A stretch of DNA of 6,378 bases from an uncultured Clostridia bacterium (GTDB lineage Bacteria > Bacillota > Clostridia > Oscillospirales > Acutalibacteraceae). Where the stretch lies: assembly GCA_946405565.1 (NCBI GenBank), contig CAMJHU010000127.1, positions 1-6,378 on the forward strand, read 5' to 3'. A program made the translations under genes and the position numbers. Numbering within the stretch: the stretch's first letter is position 1; each line of letters opens with the position of its first letter. This document shows, one piece after another, positions 1 to 5,365 of the stretch. The notes under the pieces are model-generated. The model saw only the letters and a program-made list of their open reading frames with translations, ran no database searches and had not been told where the DNA came from.

Positions 1-30
1 TTTTTTATTTTTGTGCATCTTGCTGCTGAT

Positions 31-110
31 TCCCTTAAGTTAATGACAGTACCTCAAAGAGGGAGCCATTTTTCGCCTCCCTCTCTGAGTACTGTCATTA
101 ACTTAAGGGA
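31..110. repeat. Long interrupted palindrome (34/35-base arms)
   Basis: The left arm at 31-65 and the right arm at 77-110 are reverse complements apart from one extra base (a C near 52-53) and one mismatch near 58; the loop at 66-76 is 11 bases. The outer arm begins TCCCTTAAGTTAATGACAG and the right arm ends with its exact complement. A transcript from either strand would form a very stable hairpin. Neither side is followed directly by a run of T, so it is not a textbook intrinsic terminator, although it could still help end transcripts coming from the aminotransferase gene. Arm length and near-identity fit a miniature inverted-repeat element or paired insertion-sequence ends. That interpretation is inference. 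Confidence 0.8.
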
Positions 111-165
111 GCCTCCAAAAAGCGTGAATATTCAGCACATAAATTAAGAGGTGATAAGGCACAAA

Positions 166-318
166 AATCGACCTTGGACAAAGCCTGATTATTATCATCT
201 TGTCCAAGAAACTATGCAGAAATAATTGATACATTTCAATTGCTGAAACACGCAAGCATACTGTATTCTTCCGCATAAATTGACTGACTAAATTCTGCAT
301 AGTTCCCAAGGTCGGATT
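166..318. repeat. Nested inverted repeats, possible element or structured RNA
   Basis: Three pairings are visible. The outer pair is AATCGACCTTGG (166-177) with CCAAGGTCGGATT (306-318), with one unpaired base. The inner pair is AACTATGCAGAA (210-221) with TTCTGCATAGTT (293-304), a perfect 12-base match. An alternative short stem joins CTTGGACAA (173-181) to TTGTCCAAG (200-208), and it competes with the outer pair. A small hairpin AATTGA/TCAATT sits at 224-241. The block starts 13 bases beyond the aminotransferase stop codon. It could be a miniature mobile element with terminal inverted repeats, a structured 3' end of the transcript, or a small RNA. The sequence alone does not decide. Confidence 0.6.
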
Positions 319-330
319 TGTTCTGTTTCG

Positions 331-1437
331 TTATGCCTGACAGCTCAGAATGATATCGCAGATTCTGTCTACCTCTTCCGGTGCCAGATCGGCGTACATA
401 GGCAGCGTCAGCACCCGTTTGCTGATATGCAGCGCCACGGGGGTTTCACTCACATCGTATTTACCGCCGAAGGCTGAAAAAGTGTTGGTCAGCGGATAGA
501 AATACTTGCGCGCGACGATGCCGTTCTGCCCAAGCTTATCAAAAACCTCACTGCGGCTCGCACCGAAGGTTTCCGGCTCAAACAGTACCGGGAAATAGGC
601 ATAATTCGGTGTCACGTCTTTTTGCAAGGGATTGAGGCGAAGTCCTTCCACACCGTCCAGCCGTTCCCGGTAGCGTTCGGCAACCGCCTTACGCTTTTGG
701 ATTTCCTCGTCCAGATGCCGCAGATTGCACAAGCCCATCGCCGCGCAGAATTCGTTCATCTTGGCGTTGGCGCCCACGGCGGAAACTTCCTCCGGACCGT
801 GGATGCCGAAGTTTTTGAGTTCATAGAGCGCTTCTCCCAGCGCCGCGTTGTGATAGCAGACCGCGCCGCCTTCCACGCTGTTGAAGACCTTGGTCGCGTG
901 GAAACTGAAGCAGGACGCGTCGCCATAGGAACCGATGCCCCGTCCTTTGTATGTCTCGCCGAAGGTGTGCGCCGCGTCATAGATCACCTTGAGTTCATAC
1001 TTGCGGGCAATGCGCTGGATTTCCTCGATGTGACAGACATTGCCGTAGACGTGTACCGGCATGATGGCGCAGGTTCTGTCGGTGATGCGTTTTTCGATTT
1101 TCTCGGGGTCAATGGTATAGGTATCCGGGTCAATATCGCAGAAAACCGGTTCCAGTCCGTTGCGCACAATCGCGTGGGTGGTGGAGGCAAAGGTAAAAGG
1201 CGTGGTGATCACCTCGCCCTGCAGATTCATTGCCTGCAGCGTCAATTCCAGCGCCATATGACCGTTGGTGAGCAGTTCCACACAGTCCACATCGAGATAG
1301 TCCTTCAGCGCCGCCTGAAACGCCTTGTGCTTTACGCCCATATTGGTAAGCCAGTGGGAGTCCCACAACTCTCTGATTTCATCCACATATTCCTCCAGGG
1401 GCGGCATGGAAGAACGGGTCACTAAAATTTTCCCCAC
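331..1437 (-). CDS. DegT/DnrJ/EryC1/StrS-family PLP aminotransferase
   Basis: A 368-residue fold-type I aminotransferase of the kind that aminates keto-sugars and related carbonyl compounds in the cytoplasm. Family landmarks, numbered from the GTG start: N-terminal ILVTRSSMPPLEEY (4-17) with SHWLTNMG (27-34); the cofactor phosphate-site loop LTNGHMALEL (56-65); TTPFTFAST (78-86); PVFCDIDPDTYTID (97-110); MPVHVYGN (126-133); the PLP-ring aspartate in YDAAHTFG (Asp154); and the Schiff-base lysine in SFHATKVFNSVEGG (Lys183). KMNEFCAAMGL (226-236) and the C-terminal ARKYFYPL (309-316) also match. The GTG at 1437 is chosen because AAGGTG lies six bases upstream and it gives the usual family N-terminus. 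An upstream ATG at 1557 would add 40 unrelated residues encoded by repeat-like DNA. Length is normal. Closest in style to nucleotide-sugar aminotransferases, but the substrate cannot be read from sequence. A repeat-filled spacer separates it from the preceding gene, so membership in the same pathway is uncertain. Confidence 0.93.
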   Translation of the reverse strand: MGKILVTRSSMPPLEEYVDEIRELWDSHWLTNMGVKHKAFQAALKDYLDVDCVELLTNGHMALELTLQAMNLQGEVITTPFTFASTTHAIVRNGLEPVFCDIDPDTYTIDPEKIEKRITDRTCAIMPVHVYGNVCHIEEIQRIARKYELKVIYDAAHTFGETYKGRGIGSYGDASCFSFHATKVFNSVEGGAVCYHNAALGEALYELKNFGIHGPEEVSAVGANAKMNEFCAAMGLCNLRHLDEEIQKRKAVAERYRERLDGVEGLRLNPLQKDVTPNYAYFPVLFEPETFGASRSEVFDKLGQNGIVARKYFYPLTNTFSAFGGKYDVSETPVALHISKRVLTLPMYADLAPEEVDRICDIILSCQA

Positions 1438-1443
1438 AATATT

Positions 1444-1449
1444 CACCTT
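1444..1449 (-). promoter_or_regulatory. Ribosome binding site setting the GTG start
   Basis: AAGGTG (followed by A) on the minus strand lies six bases before the GTG at 1437. There is no comparable site before the ATG at 1557 or the internal ATG at 1407, so this site decides the start of the aminotransferase gene. Confidence 0.75.
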
Positions 1450-1501
1450 CCCATAACAGTGAAAGGAACCGCAAAAGCAAAAGTAATACAAACATATTCT
1501 C

Positions 1502-1588
1502 AAGCGCGAAGCGCTTCCTTCACGCTGCCGCTTGTCGGCAGCTAATTCACTGTTCACTATTCATTATTCACTTAGCGTAGCGCTCCAG
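1502..1588. repeat. Intergenic repeat element: four 7-base units plus two hairpins
   Basis: On the plus strand 1544-1571 is four consecutive 7-base units: AATTCAC, TGTTCAC, TATTCAT and TATTCAC. Next to them is a perfect 7-base stem GCTGCCG (1524-1530) / CGGCAGC (1536-1542) with a 5-base loop, then a 6-base stem AAGCGC (1502-1507) / GCGCTT (1511-1516). The two outer ends resemble each other as imperfect direct copies: minus-strand GGAAGCGCTTCGCGCTT and GGAGCGCTACGCT. Short TTCAC-type repeats of this kind recur between genes in clostridial genomes as I remember them; copy number elsewhere cannot be seen here. The element fills the spacer between the dehydratase alpha gene and the aminotransferase gene and supplies the alpha gene's stop codon. 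No T-run follows the hairpins, so intrinsic termination is doubtful. Confidence 0.6.
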
Positions 1589-2424
1589 ATTCGCGGCTCA
1601 AAGCAGCAGCAGGGACGCAGACAGACGATTCTCACGCCGCTGGCTCTCTGGGGGCCGACCTTCATAAAGGTAGCCAGCACCGAGGTATCCCCATGCAGCC
1701 CCAACGGACCGATATTGGATTGATTGACGCGGCGGGTAATTTCCGCTTCCATCTCGCTCTGCTTATCGTAGGAGCCGTCGGCGAGGGCTTGCAGCATGAG
1801 CGACGACGCTTCAAAGTGCGAACGTCCGATTCCCACCGCCAGCGTACACGGACTGCATCCCAGCAGCCCGACCGCTTCCTTCGCCCAGTCCACGATTTCA
1901 TCCAATACAACCTGCGTATTGTGCTTGTGGAACACGCGGTAGGTCTTGGCGCGAATGGCGGGACCGCCGCCGAACATCATGATATGCAGCCGGATGACAT
2001 CTTCATCGGTCTGGCGGATCAGAATCGGCGAAGGCTCCACGCCTGCCGAATCGGGGTTGAGTCCGCCCGATTGGTCAATGCGGTGGCTGTCGTCCCCCAT
2101 AATGCCCATCGGACGTCCCGGCAGGGCGCGAAGACCTTGGGCAACGCCCTCTTTGATGGCTGCCAGCATACGTCCCGTGACCGCCTGATTTTCTCCCACT
2201 TCCAGCAGCAGGTGCGGAATGCCGGAATCGTCACAGAGCGGACTGCGCTGCTGCTCCGCCGCCTGAGCGTTTTGCAGAATCGTTTCCAGCACCCACTTCG
2301 CTTTGGGGTTGGATTCGGTCGCGATAGCACGGCAGTAGGCGTTTTTCTTGTCGTCCCGGAAGGTCGAACCGGCGGCGACAAGGGTATCTCTGACTTTCTC
2401 TATGATCTGTGCGTCATTCATCAT
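1564..2424 (-). CDS. Class I Fe-S hydro-lyase alpha subunit (fumarase / L-tartrate dehydratase type)
   Basis: A 286-residue catalytic subunit of an oxygen-sensitive [4Fe-4S] hydro-lyase; relatives interconvert fumarate and malate, or dehydrate tartrate, mesaconate or similar diacids. Visible landmarks: the first cluster cysteine in PLCDDSG (Cys64), the second in LLGCSPCTLAVGIGRSH (Cys190, with Cys193 nearby), NQSNIGPLGLHGDTSVL (234-250), and a cysteine triplet in LRPCCCFEPR (Cys272-274) where the family's third cluster ligand is expected. An AAGGAG lies five bases before the ATG at 2424 and eight before the adjacent ATG at 2421; either could be used. The start overlaps the beta-subunit gene by 11 bases, typical for this two-gene enzyme, and implies coupled translation. 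The final codons and stop (TLSE) run into the intergenic repeat, so the native C-terminus may have been replaced. The exact substrate is not predictable; context argues for a biosynthetic diacid rather than the TCA cycle. Confidence 0.9.
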   Translation of the reverse strand: MMNDAQIIEKVRDTLVAAGSTFRDDKKNAYCRAIATESNPKAKWVLETILQNAQAAEQQRSPLCDDSGIPHLLLEVGENQAVTGRMLAAIKEGVAQGLRALPGRPMGIMGDDSHRIDQSGGLNPDSAGVEPSPILIRQTDEDVIRLHIMMFGGGPAIRAKTYRVFHKHNTQVVLDEIVDWAKEAVGLLGCSPCTLAVGIGRSHFEASSLMLQALADGSYDKQSEMEAEITRRVNQSNIGPLGLHGDTSVLATFMKVGPQRASGVRIVCLRPCCCFEPRIWSATLSE

Positions 2425-2932
2425 AAATACTCCTTCCGTGCGCCGCGCCGATGATCGCGGGATAGCGGTCTACCTTCAGGCGGTAGAGCGCTTCCATGCC
2501 GAGTTCCGGGAAGGCAACAAGCTCCTGCTCGGAAGTCTTGGCGCCCAGCAGTGCCGTGACCGGCGGAATAATCGCGTAGACAGCGTGATATTGGTCAAGC
2601 GCCTGCACGGTTTCGGGATGAATCGCCCCTTTGCCGAGGTGCAGCTTCACGCCCGCCTGAGACAGCGGGGCAATGCTCGCTTCAATTTCCAGCTTATTGC
2701 TGGAAGTGGGTCCCACACCGGCGGGACTGACCGCTGTATGAAAAATCACGCTGCCGGTCAGATTGGCGTTGAGCTCGTCCAGACGTCCTTCTTCCGCCAT
2801 TTTAACGATCTTCGGCAGCACGCCGTCGCGTCCGCAGAGAATCTCGCCTGAGAGATAGACCATATCGCCGACCTGCAAGCCGTCAATGACCTCGTCGGCA
2901 ATCGGCGTGGTAATTTCAATCACTTGCTCCAT
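2414..2932 (-). CDS. Class I Fe-S hydro-lyase beta subunit (fumarase C-terminal domain / TtdB-like)
   Basis: A 172-residue partner of the downstream alpha subunit, matching the fumarase C-terminal domain that forms a separate beta subunit in two-component class I fumarases and tartrate dehydratases. Landmarks: GDMVYLSGEILCGRD (22-36), SPAGVGPTSSNKLE (69-82), the LGKGAI loop (99-104), PPVTALLGA (123-131) and FPELGMEALYRLKVDRYP (141-158). The usual ARDxxH signature is altered: after Arg35-Asp36 the expected histidine position is Leu39, which suggests a divergent subfamily and perhaps an unusual substrate. The start lies two bases past the stop of the lyase gene, and the end overlaps the alpha gene by 11 bases. 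Full length for a stand-alone beta subunit. The beta and alpha subunits should assemble together in the cytoplasm. Confidence 0.9.
   Translation of the reverse strand: MEQVIEITTPIADEVIDGLQVGDMVYLSGEILCGRDGVLPKIVKMAEEGRLDELNANLTGSVIFHTAVSPAGVGPTSSNKLEIEASIAPLSQAGVKLHLGKGAIHPETVQALDQYHAVYAIIPPVTALLGAKTSEQELVAFPELGMEALYRLKVDRYPAIIGAAHGRSIYDE
2430..2435 (-). promoter_or_regulatory. Ribosome binding site of the alpha subunit, inside the beta gene
   Basis: AAGGAG on the minus strand lies five bases before the ATG at 2424 and eight before the next ATG at 2421. It sits within the last codons of the beta-subunit gene, which supports translational coupling of the two subunits. Confidence 0.75.
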
Positions 2933-2934
2933 CG

Positions 2935-4071
2935 TTACACCTCAAACAAATCCGTGTACTTCGATTCGTCCGCAATCACGCCGTATGCCTTGGCGCGCAT
3001 GAGAATCTTTTCCGCCCAGCAGCGATGGGGTCCGATTTCGTTCATCTTATTGCCGCTTTCGCTCTTGATCACGCCGCCGCTGGTGTCCATGATCTGACAG
3101 GCGTCGTTATAGACTTCCCGCGTGACCGCCAGCATCCCGTTGACATAGGGAATATGGGTGGGGTGGATGATGGTCTTGCCGATAAAGCCGTTGGCGCGAT
3201 CGAGCAGCAGTTCCCGCAGCAGACCGTCCACCGCGTCGTTGATGAGAATGTCGCGCTTGAAAAGCGACTGATTGATGCTCTTGGGAATCTCGGTGAACTT
3301 CATGTCCTTATTGGCGCGGAAATACTCCCACACCGGACCCGACACACTGTAATCATTGTCACGGGCAAAGACGTTCAGCACGTCTTTGAGACAGTCAGAT
3401 ACCGTCATGATATCGTAGATGGTGTAGTTGATGCCGCGCCGTACACCGAAGACCGACGACCAGTCGGTGCCGCCCACGCGCACATTCAGCACCAGCCGTT
3501 TGTGGCGGTCAAGAATTTCCTTGACTCCCATGAGTTCCGGAATGCGGGTTTCCAGATATGCCATTTCACGCGCTTCGAGAATCGGCATACCGTAGATCAC
3601 CTCGCCGAATTGCTCATTGAGTGCTTCCAGATGGGAAAAATACTCCTCGCCGTTGGCGCGGTTAAACTTGGGGAAATTGAAGGCAGTGACGAAATGCACG
3701 CGTTCCTTGGTGAGCCGTGCGGAAAACCGGTGGAACTGCTCGACGTTTCTCACGCGGAAGATGATGAGCGGGATTTCCTCGTATTTGATTTTACCTTCCT
3801 TGACCGCCTTGCCCAGCGCGTCAAGCAGACGGATGACATTGTCCTCCGCTTCGGGAACCAGTTCTTCTTTGCAGGCATCCTCAAAGCACATGACCATGGA
3901 GGTCAGTCCGGGGTATTTCTTGTCGAGAATGGGCTGCAAAAAATCCTTGGTGCCGGGCATATACATCGTCGCGCCCAGACAGTAGCGGAGCAGTCCCTGC
4001 TCGGTGTACTTATCAAAATTGATCGGCTCGATGACAAACTTGGAGCTTGGCTGATACGCATGATGTCTCAT
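2935..4071 (-). CDS. HpcH/HpaI aldolase / citrate-lyase-like C-C bond lyase (PF15617-like)
   Basis: A TIM-barrel enzyme of the citrate lyase beta / malyl-CoA lyase superfamily, which makes or breaks C-C bonds next to a carboxylate using Mg2+. It most resembles the longer 'C-C bond lyase' branch found with ATP-grasp and phosphoribosyltransferase genes in Ter stress operons. Landmarks, numbered from the ATG at 4071: GATMYMPGTK (33-42), the acidic CFEDA motif (62-66), FRVRN (105-109), MPILEARE (162-169), RVGGTDWSSVFG (198-209), VSGPVWEYF (243-251), GKTIIHPTHIPYVNG (298-312) and MNEIGPHRCWAE (343-354). The ATG at 4071 gives 378 residues, with GAGAAAGG about 13 bases upstream. A TTG at 4095 would add eight residues but lacks a visible ribosome site. 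The neighbours, an ATP-grasp ligase upstream and a dehydratase downstream, suggest a small-acid biosynthetic step. Whether the substrate is a CoA ester or a free keto acid cannot be told. Confidence 0.87.
   Translation of the reverse strand: MRHHAYQPSSKFVIEPINFDKYTEQGLLRYCLGATMYMPGTKDFLQPILDKKYPGLTSMVMCFEDACKEELVPEAEDNVIRLLDALGKAVKEGKIKYEEIPLIIFRVRNVEQFHRFSARLTKERVHFVTAFNFPKFNRANGEEYFSHLEALNEQFGEVIYGMPILEAREMAYLETRIPELMGVKEILDRHKRLVLNVRVGGTDWSSVFGVRRGINYTIYDIMTVSDCLKDVLNVFARDNDYSVSGPVWEYFRANKDMKFTEIPKSINQSLFKRDILINDAVDGLLRELLLDRANGFIGKTIIHPTHIPYVNGMLAVTREVYNDACQIMDTSGGVIKSESGNKMNEIGPHRCWAEKILMRAKAYGVIADESKYTDLFEV
2938..2943 (-). promoter_or_regulatory. Ribosome binding site of the beta subunit, formed by the lyase's last codons
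   Basis: GAGGTG on the minus strand lies five bases before the ATG at 2932. The same six bases are the Glu and Val codons that precede the stop of the C-C lyase gene, so the end of one gene doubles as the start signal of the next. Confidence 0.75.
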
Positions 4072-4112
4072 TGGAATAAAATCTGCCTTTCTCAAATGAT
4101 GGTAAAAAACCG

Positions 4113-5342
4113 TTAAAAATTAACTTCGCGGTTGAGCGCGTCATGCCCGTCCGCGTCGATCACGCGGATGCGGCAATAGGCTTGCTTTTCCTTTTCGCGC
4201 ACGGCGGCGGGGCTGTCCGCCTCCACGATAAACGCCGCTACGCGGTTGCCGCTTCGCAGGTCGCTGTCGATTTCGGTGCCGGACTTCTTCATCTGAAAAG
4301 ATTCATAGATGACGCCCTCGGCTTTCAGTTCGTCCACACCCTCGAGATGATCGAAAACGCCCGGCTTCATATACAGCAGGTTGGTGGAGTAATGACGCTC
4401 AACGGCTCTGGCTTTCACGTCGCTCTCCACGCCGAGGAAGGAATTGATGGCGATTTCCACCGAATCCACCCCCGCGATGTTGCGAAGCATATAGTAGCTC
4501 AGACCACCGCCGATGCGCGGCGCGAATTCCAGCACGGAAATCCCGTTTGCCGTCCTGATCGCCTGATAGAAGAAGGGGGTATTTTTCAGACCGAACGCCT
4601 TGGCGATACCGCTGGCGATTTCTTTGGTCTGTGCGTCCTCTGCTTCACTCAGCGTTGCGGGAACAATCGAACCCGTGGATTGCAGCACCATACCGTTGCC
4701 GCCGTGAATCTTCTTTTTCTGGCGGGTCATGAGTACCTGCGCGCCGTCCTGACCGGCAAAGCAGTCCACCTGAATTTCGTCGCCCTCGTTGAAGCCCTCG
4801 ATGATGGCGTAACCTGTCCGGCTGAGCGACAGCGCTTCCTCCACAAAACGCAGCACTTCCTCGCGGCTGTCGGCACGGTGAACGCCCTTGGAACTGTTGC
4901 AGTCCACCGGCTTGACCACGGCGGGAAATGCCACCTTGTCCCAGTCGATGCCCTCCACGGAAGTGGTGAGCGTATAGGGAGAAGTGGAAATGCCGTATTC
5001 GGTCATGATACGCTTCATGCGTCCCTTGTCGGTCACGTCGAGGGAAGTCTGATAGCTGTACGGGTGCGGCAAGCCGAGCTGTTCGGCGACATAGCAGCAG
5101 ACGCTGTTGGCTTGGTCAATGCAGGTGCTGATGACCAGCGACGCGCGGGTCTCTCTGGCGATTTGCAGCACCTTCTCCCTGTCGAGCGTACTCTCTGGGA
5201 TATGCTGATCAGCGACCGCGATACCGGGAGAATTGTCGAGATAATCCACCAGAATCACATAATAGCCGCGCCGTTTTAATTTGTTGATCAATTCCACATG
5301 GGGACTGGTGCCGCCCAGCACCAGCGCGATTTGGTCGGTCAT
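4113..5342 (-). CDS. ATP-grasp carboxylate-amine (or similar) ligase
   Basis: A 409-residue cytoplasmic ATP-grasp enzyme; such proteins activate a carboxylate as acyl phosphate and join it to an amine, thiol or similar nucleophile. Domain order: an N-terminal Rossmann-like preATP-grasp region opening with IALVLGGTSPHVELI (5-19) and continuing through ISTCIDQANS (71-80); a DKGRMKRIM segment (105-113); the ATP-binding strand and loop FPAVVKPVDCNSSKGV (139-154); IIEGFNEGDEIQVDCF (180-195); and the metal-site segment ISVLEFAPRIGGG (268-280) with Glu272 and Arg276. The Asn common in ExNxR is Ala274 here, a substitution seen in some ATP-grasp groups. A C-terminal region (about 310-409) probably closes the fold. 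GGAGG lies 12 bases before the ATG at 5342; no nearer in-frame start exists. The gap to the previous gene is 23 bases. Substrates are unknown. It looks more like amino-acid ligases of natural-product pathways than like a purine or carbamoyl-phosphate enzyme. Confidence 0.9.
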   Translation of the reverse strand: MTDQIALVLGGTSPHVELINKLKRRGYYVILVDYLDNSPGIAVADQHIPESTLDREKVLQIARETRASLVISTCIDQANSVCCYVAEQLGLPHPYSYQTSLDVTDKGRMKRIMTEYGISTSPYTLTTSVEGIDWDKVAFPAVVKPVDCNSSKGVHRADSREEVLRFVEEALSLSRTGYAIIEGFNEGDEIQVDCFAGQDGAQVLMTRQKKKIHGGNGMVLQSTGSIVPATLSEAEDAQTKEIASGIAKAFGLKNTPFFYQAIRTANGISVLEFAPRIGGGLSYYMLRNIAGVDSVEIAINSFLGVESDVKARAVERHYSTNLLYMKPGVFDHLEGVDELKAEGVIYESFQMKKSGTEIDSDLRSGNRVAAFIVEADSPAAVREKEKQAYCRIRVIDADGHDALNREVNF

Positions 5343-5365
5343 ATTGTTACAATGCCTCCGAAGAT

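Larger units (their letters stand above)
1..330. other. AT-rich gene-free region with inverted repeats
   Basis: This 330-base stretch downstream of the aminotransferase gene is visibly more AT-rich than the rest of the window and holds no open frame with a good ribosome binding site. What it does hold is a long interrupted palindrome (31-110) and a nested set of inverted repeats (166-318), described separately. A 68-codon open frame at 309-103 on the minus strand lies across these repeats and looks non-coding. The base composition and palindromes suggest mobile-element debris or a structured non-coding element, but no transposase gene is visible within the window. Confidence 0.6.

Noticed and set aside
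31..110. Intrinsic terminator for the aminotransferase transcript
   Set aside because: The stem is strong but no T-run follows it on the minus strand; the next bases are ATCAGCAGCAAG.
103..309. 68-codon open frame on the minus strand in the AT-rich region
   Set aside because: It begins with TTG, has no ribosome site, overlaps the inverted repeats and gives no recognisable protein.
1438..1557. 40-residue N-terminal extension of the aminotransferase from the ATG at 1557
   Set aside because: The extension is encoded by the repeat and hairpins, matches no family N-terminus, and the GTG at 1437 has a good ribosome site.
1544..1571. CRISPR-like array
   Set aside because: Units are 7 bases with no spacers; this is a short tandem repeat.
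4072..4095. TTG start at 4095 for the C-C lyase
   Set aside because: No ribosome site precedes it; the ATG at 4071 has GAGAAAGG upstream and gives the expected N-terminus. The longer form is not excluded.
4143..5279. Long open frames on the plus strand opposite the real genes (also at 3025-4116, 622-1425, 1693-2454 and 5492-6244)
   Set aside because: They lie antisense to genes with clear family motifs, read as low-complexity antisense translations and lack ribosome sites; they follow from codon bias in the true genes.
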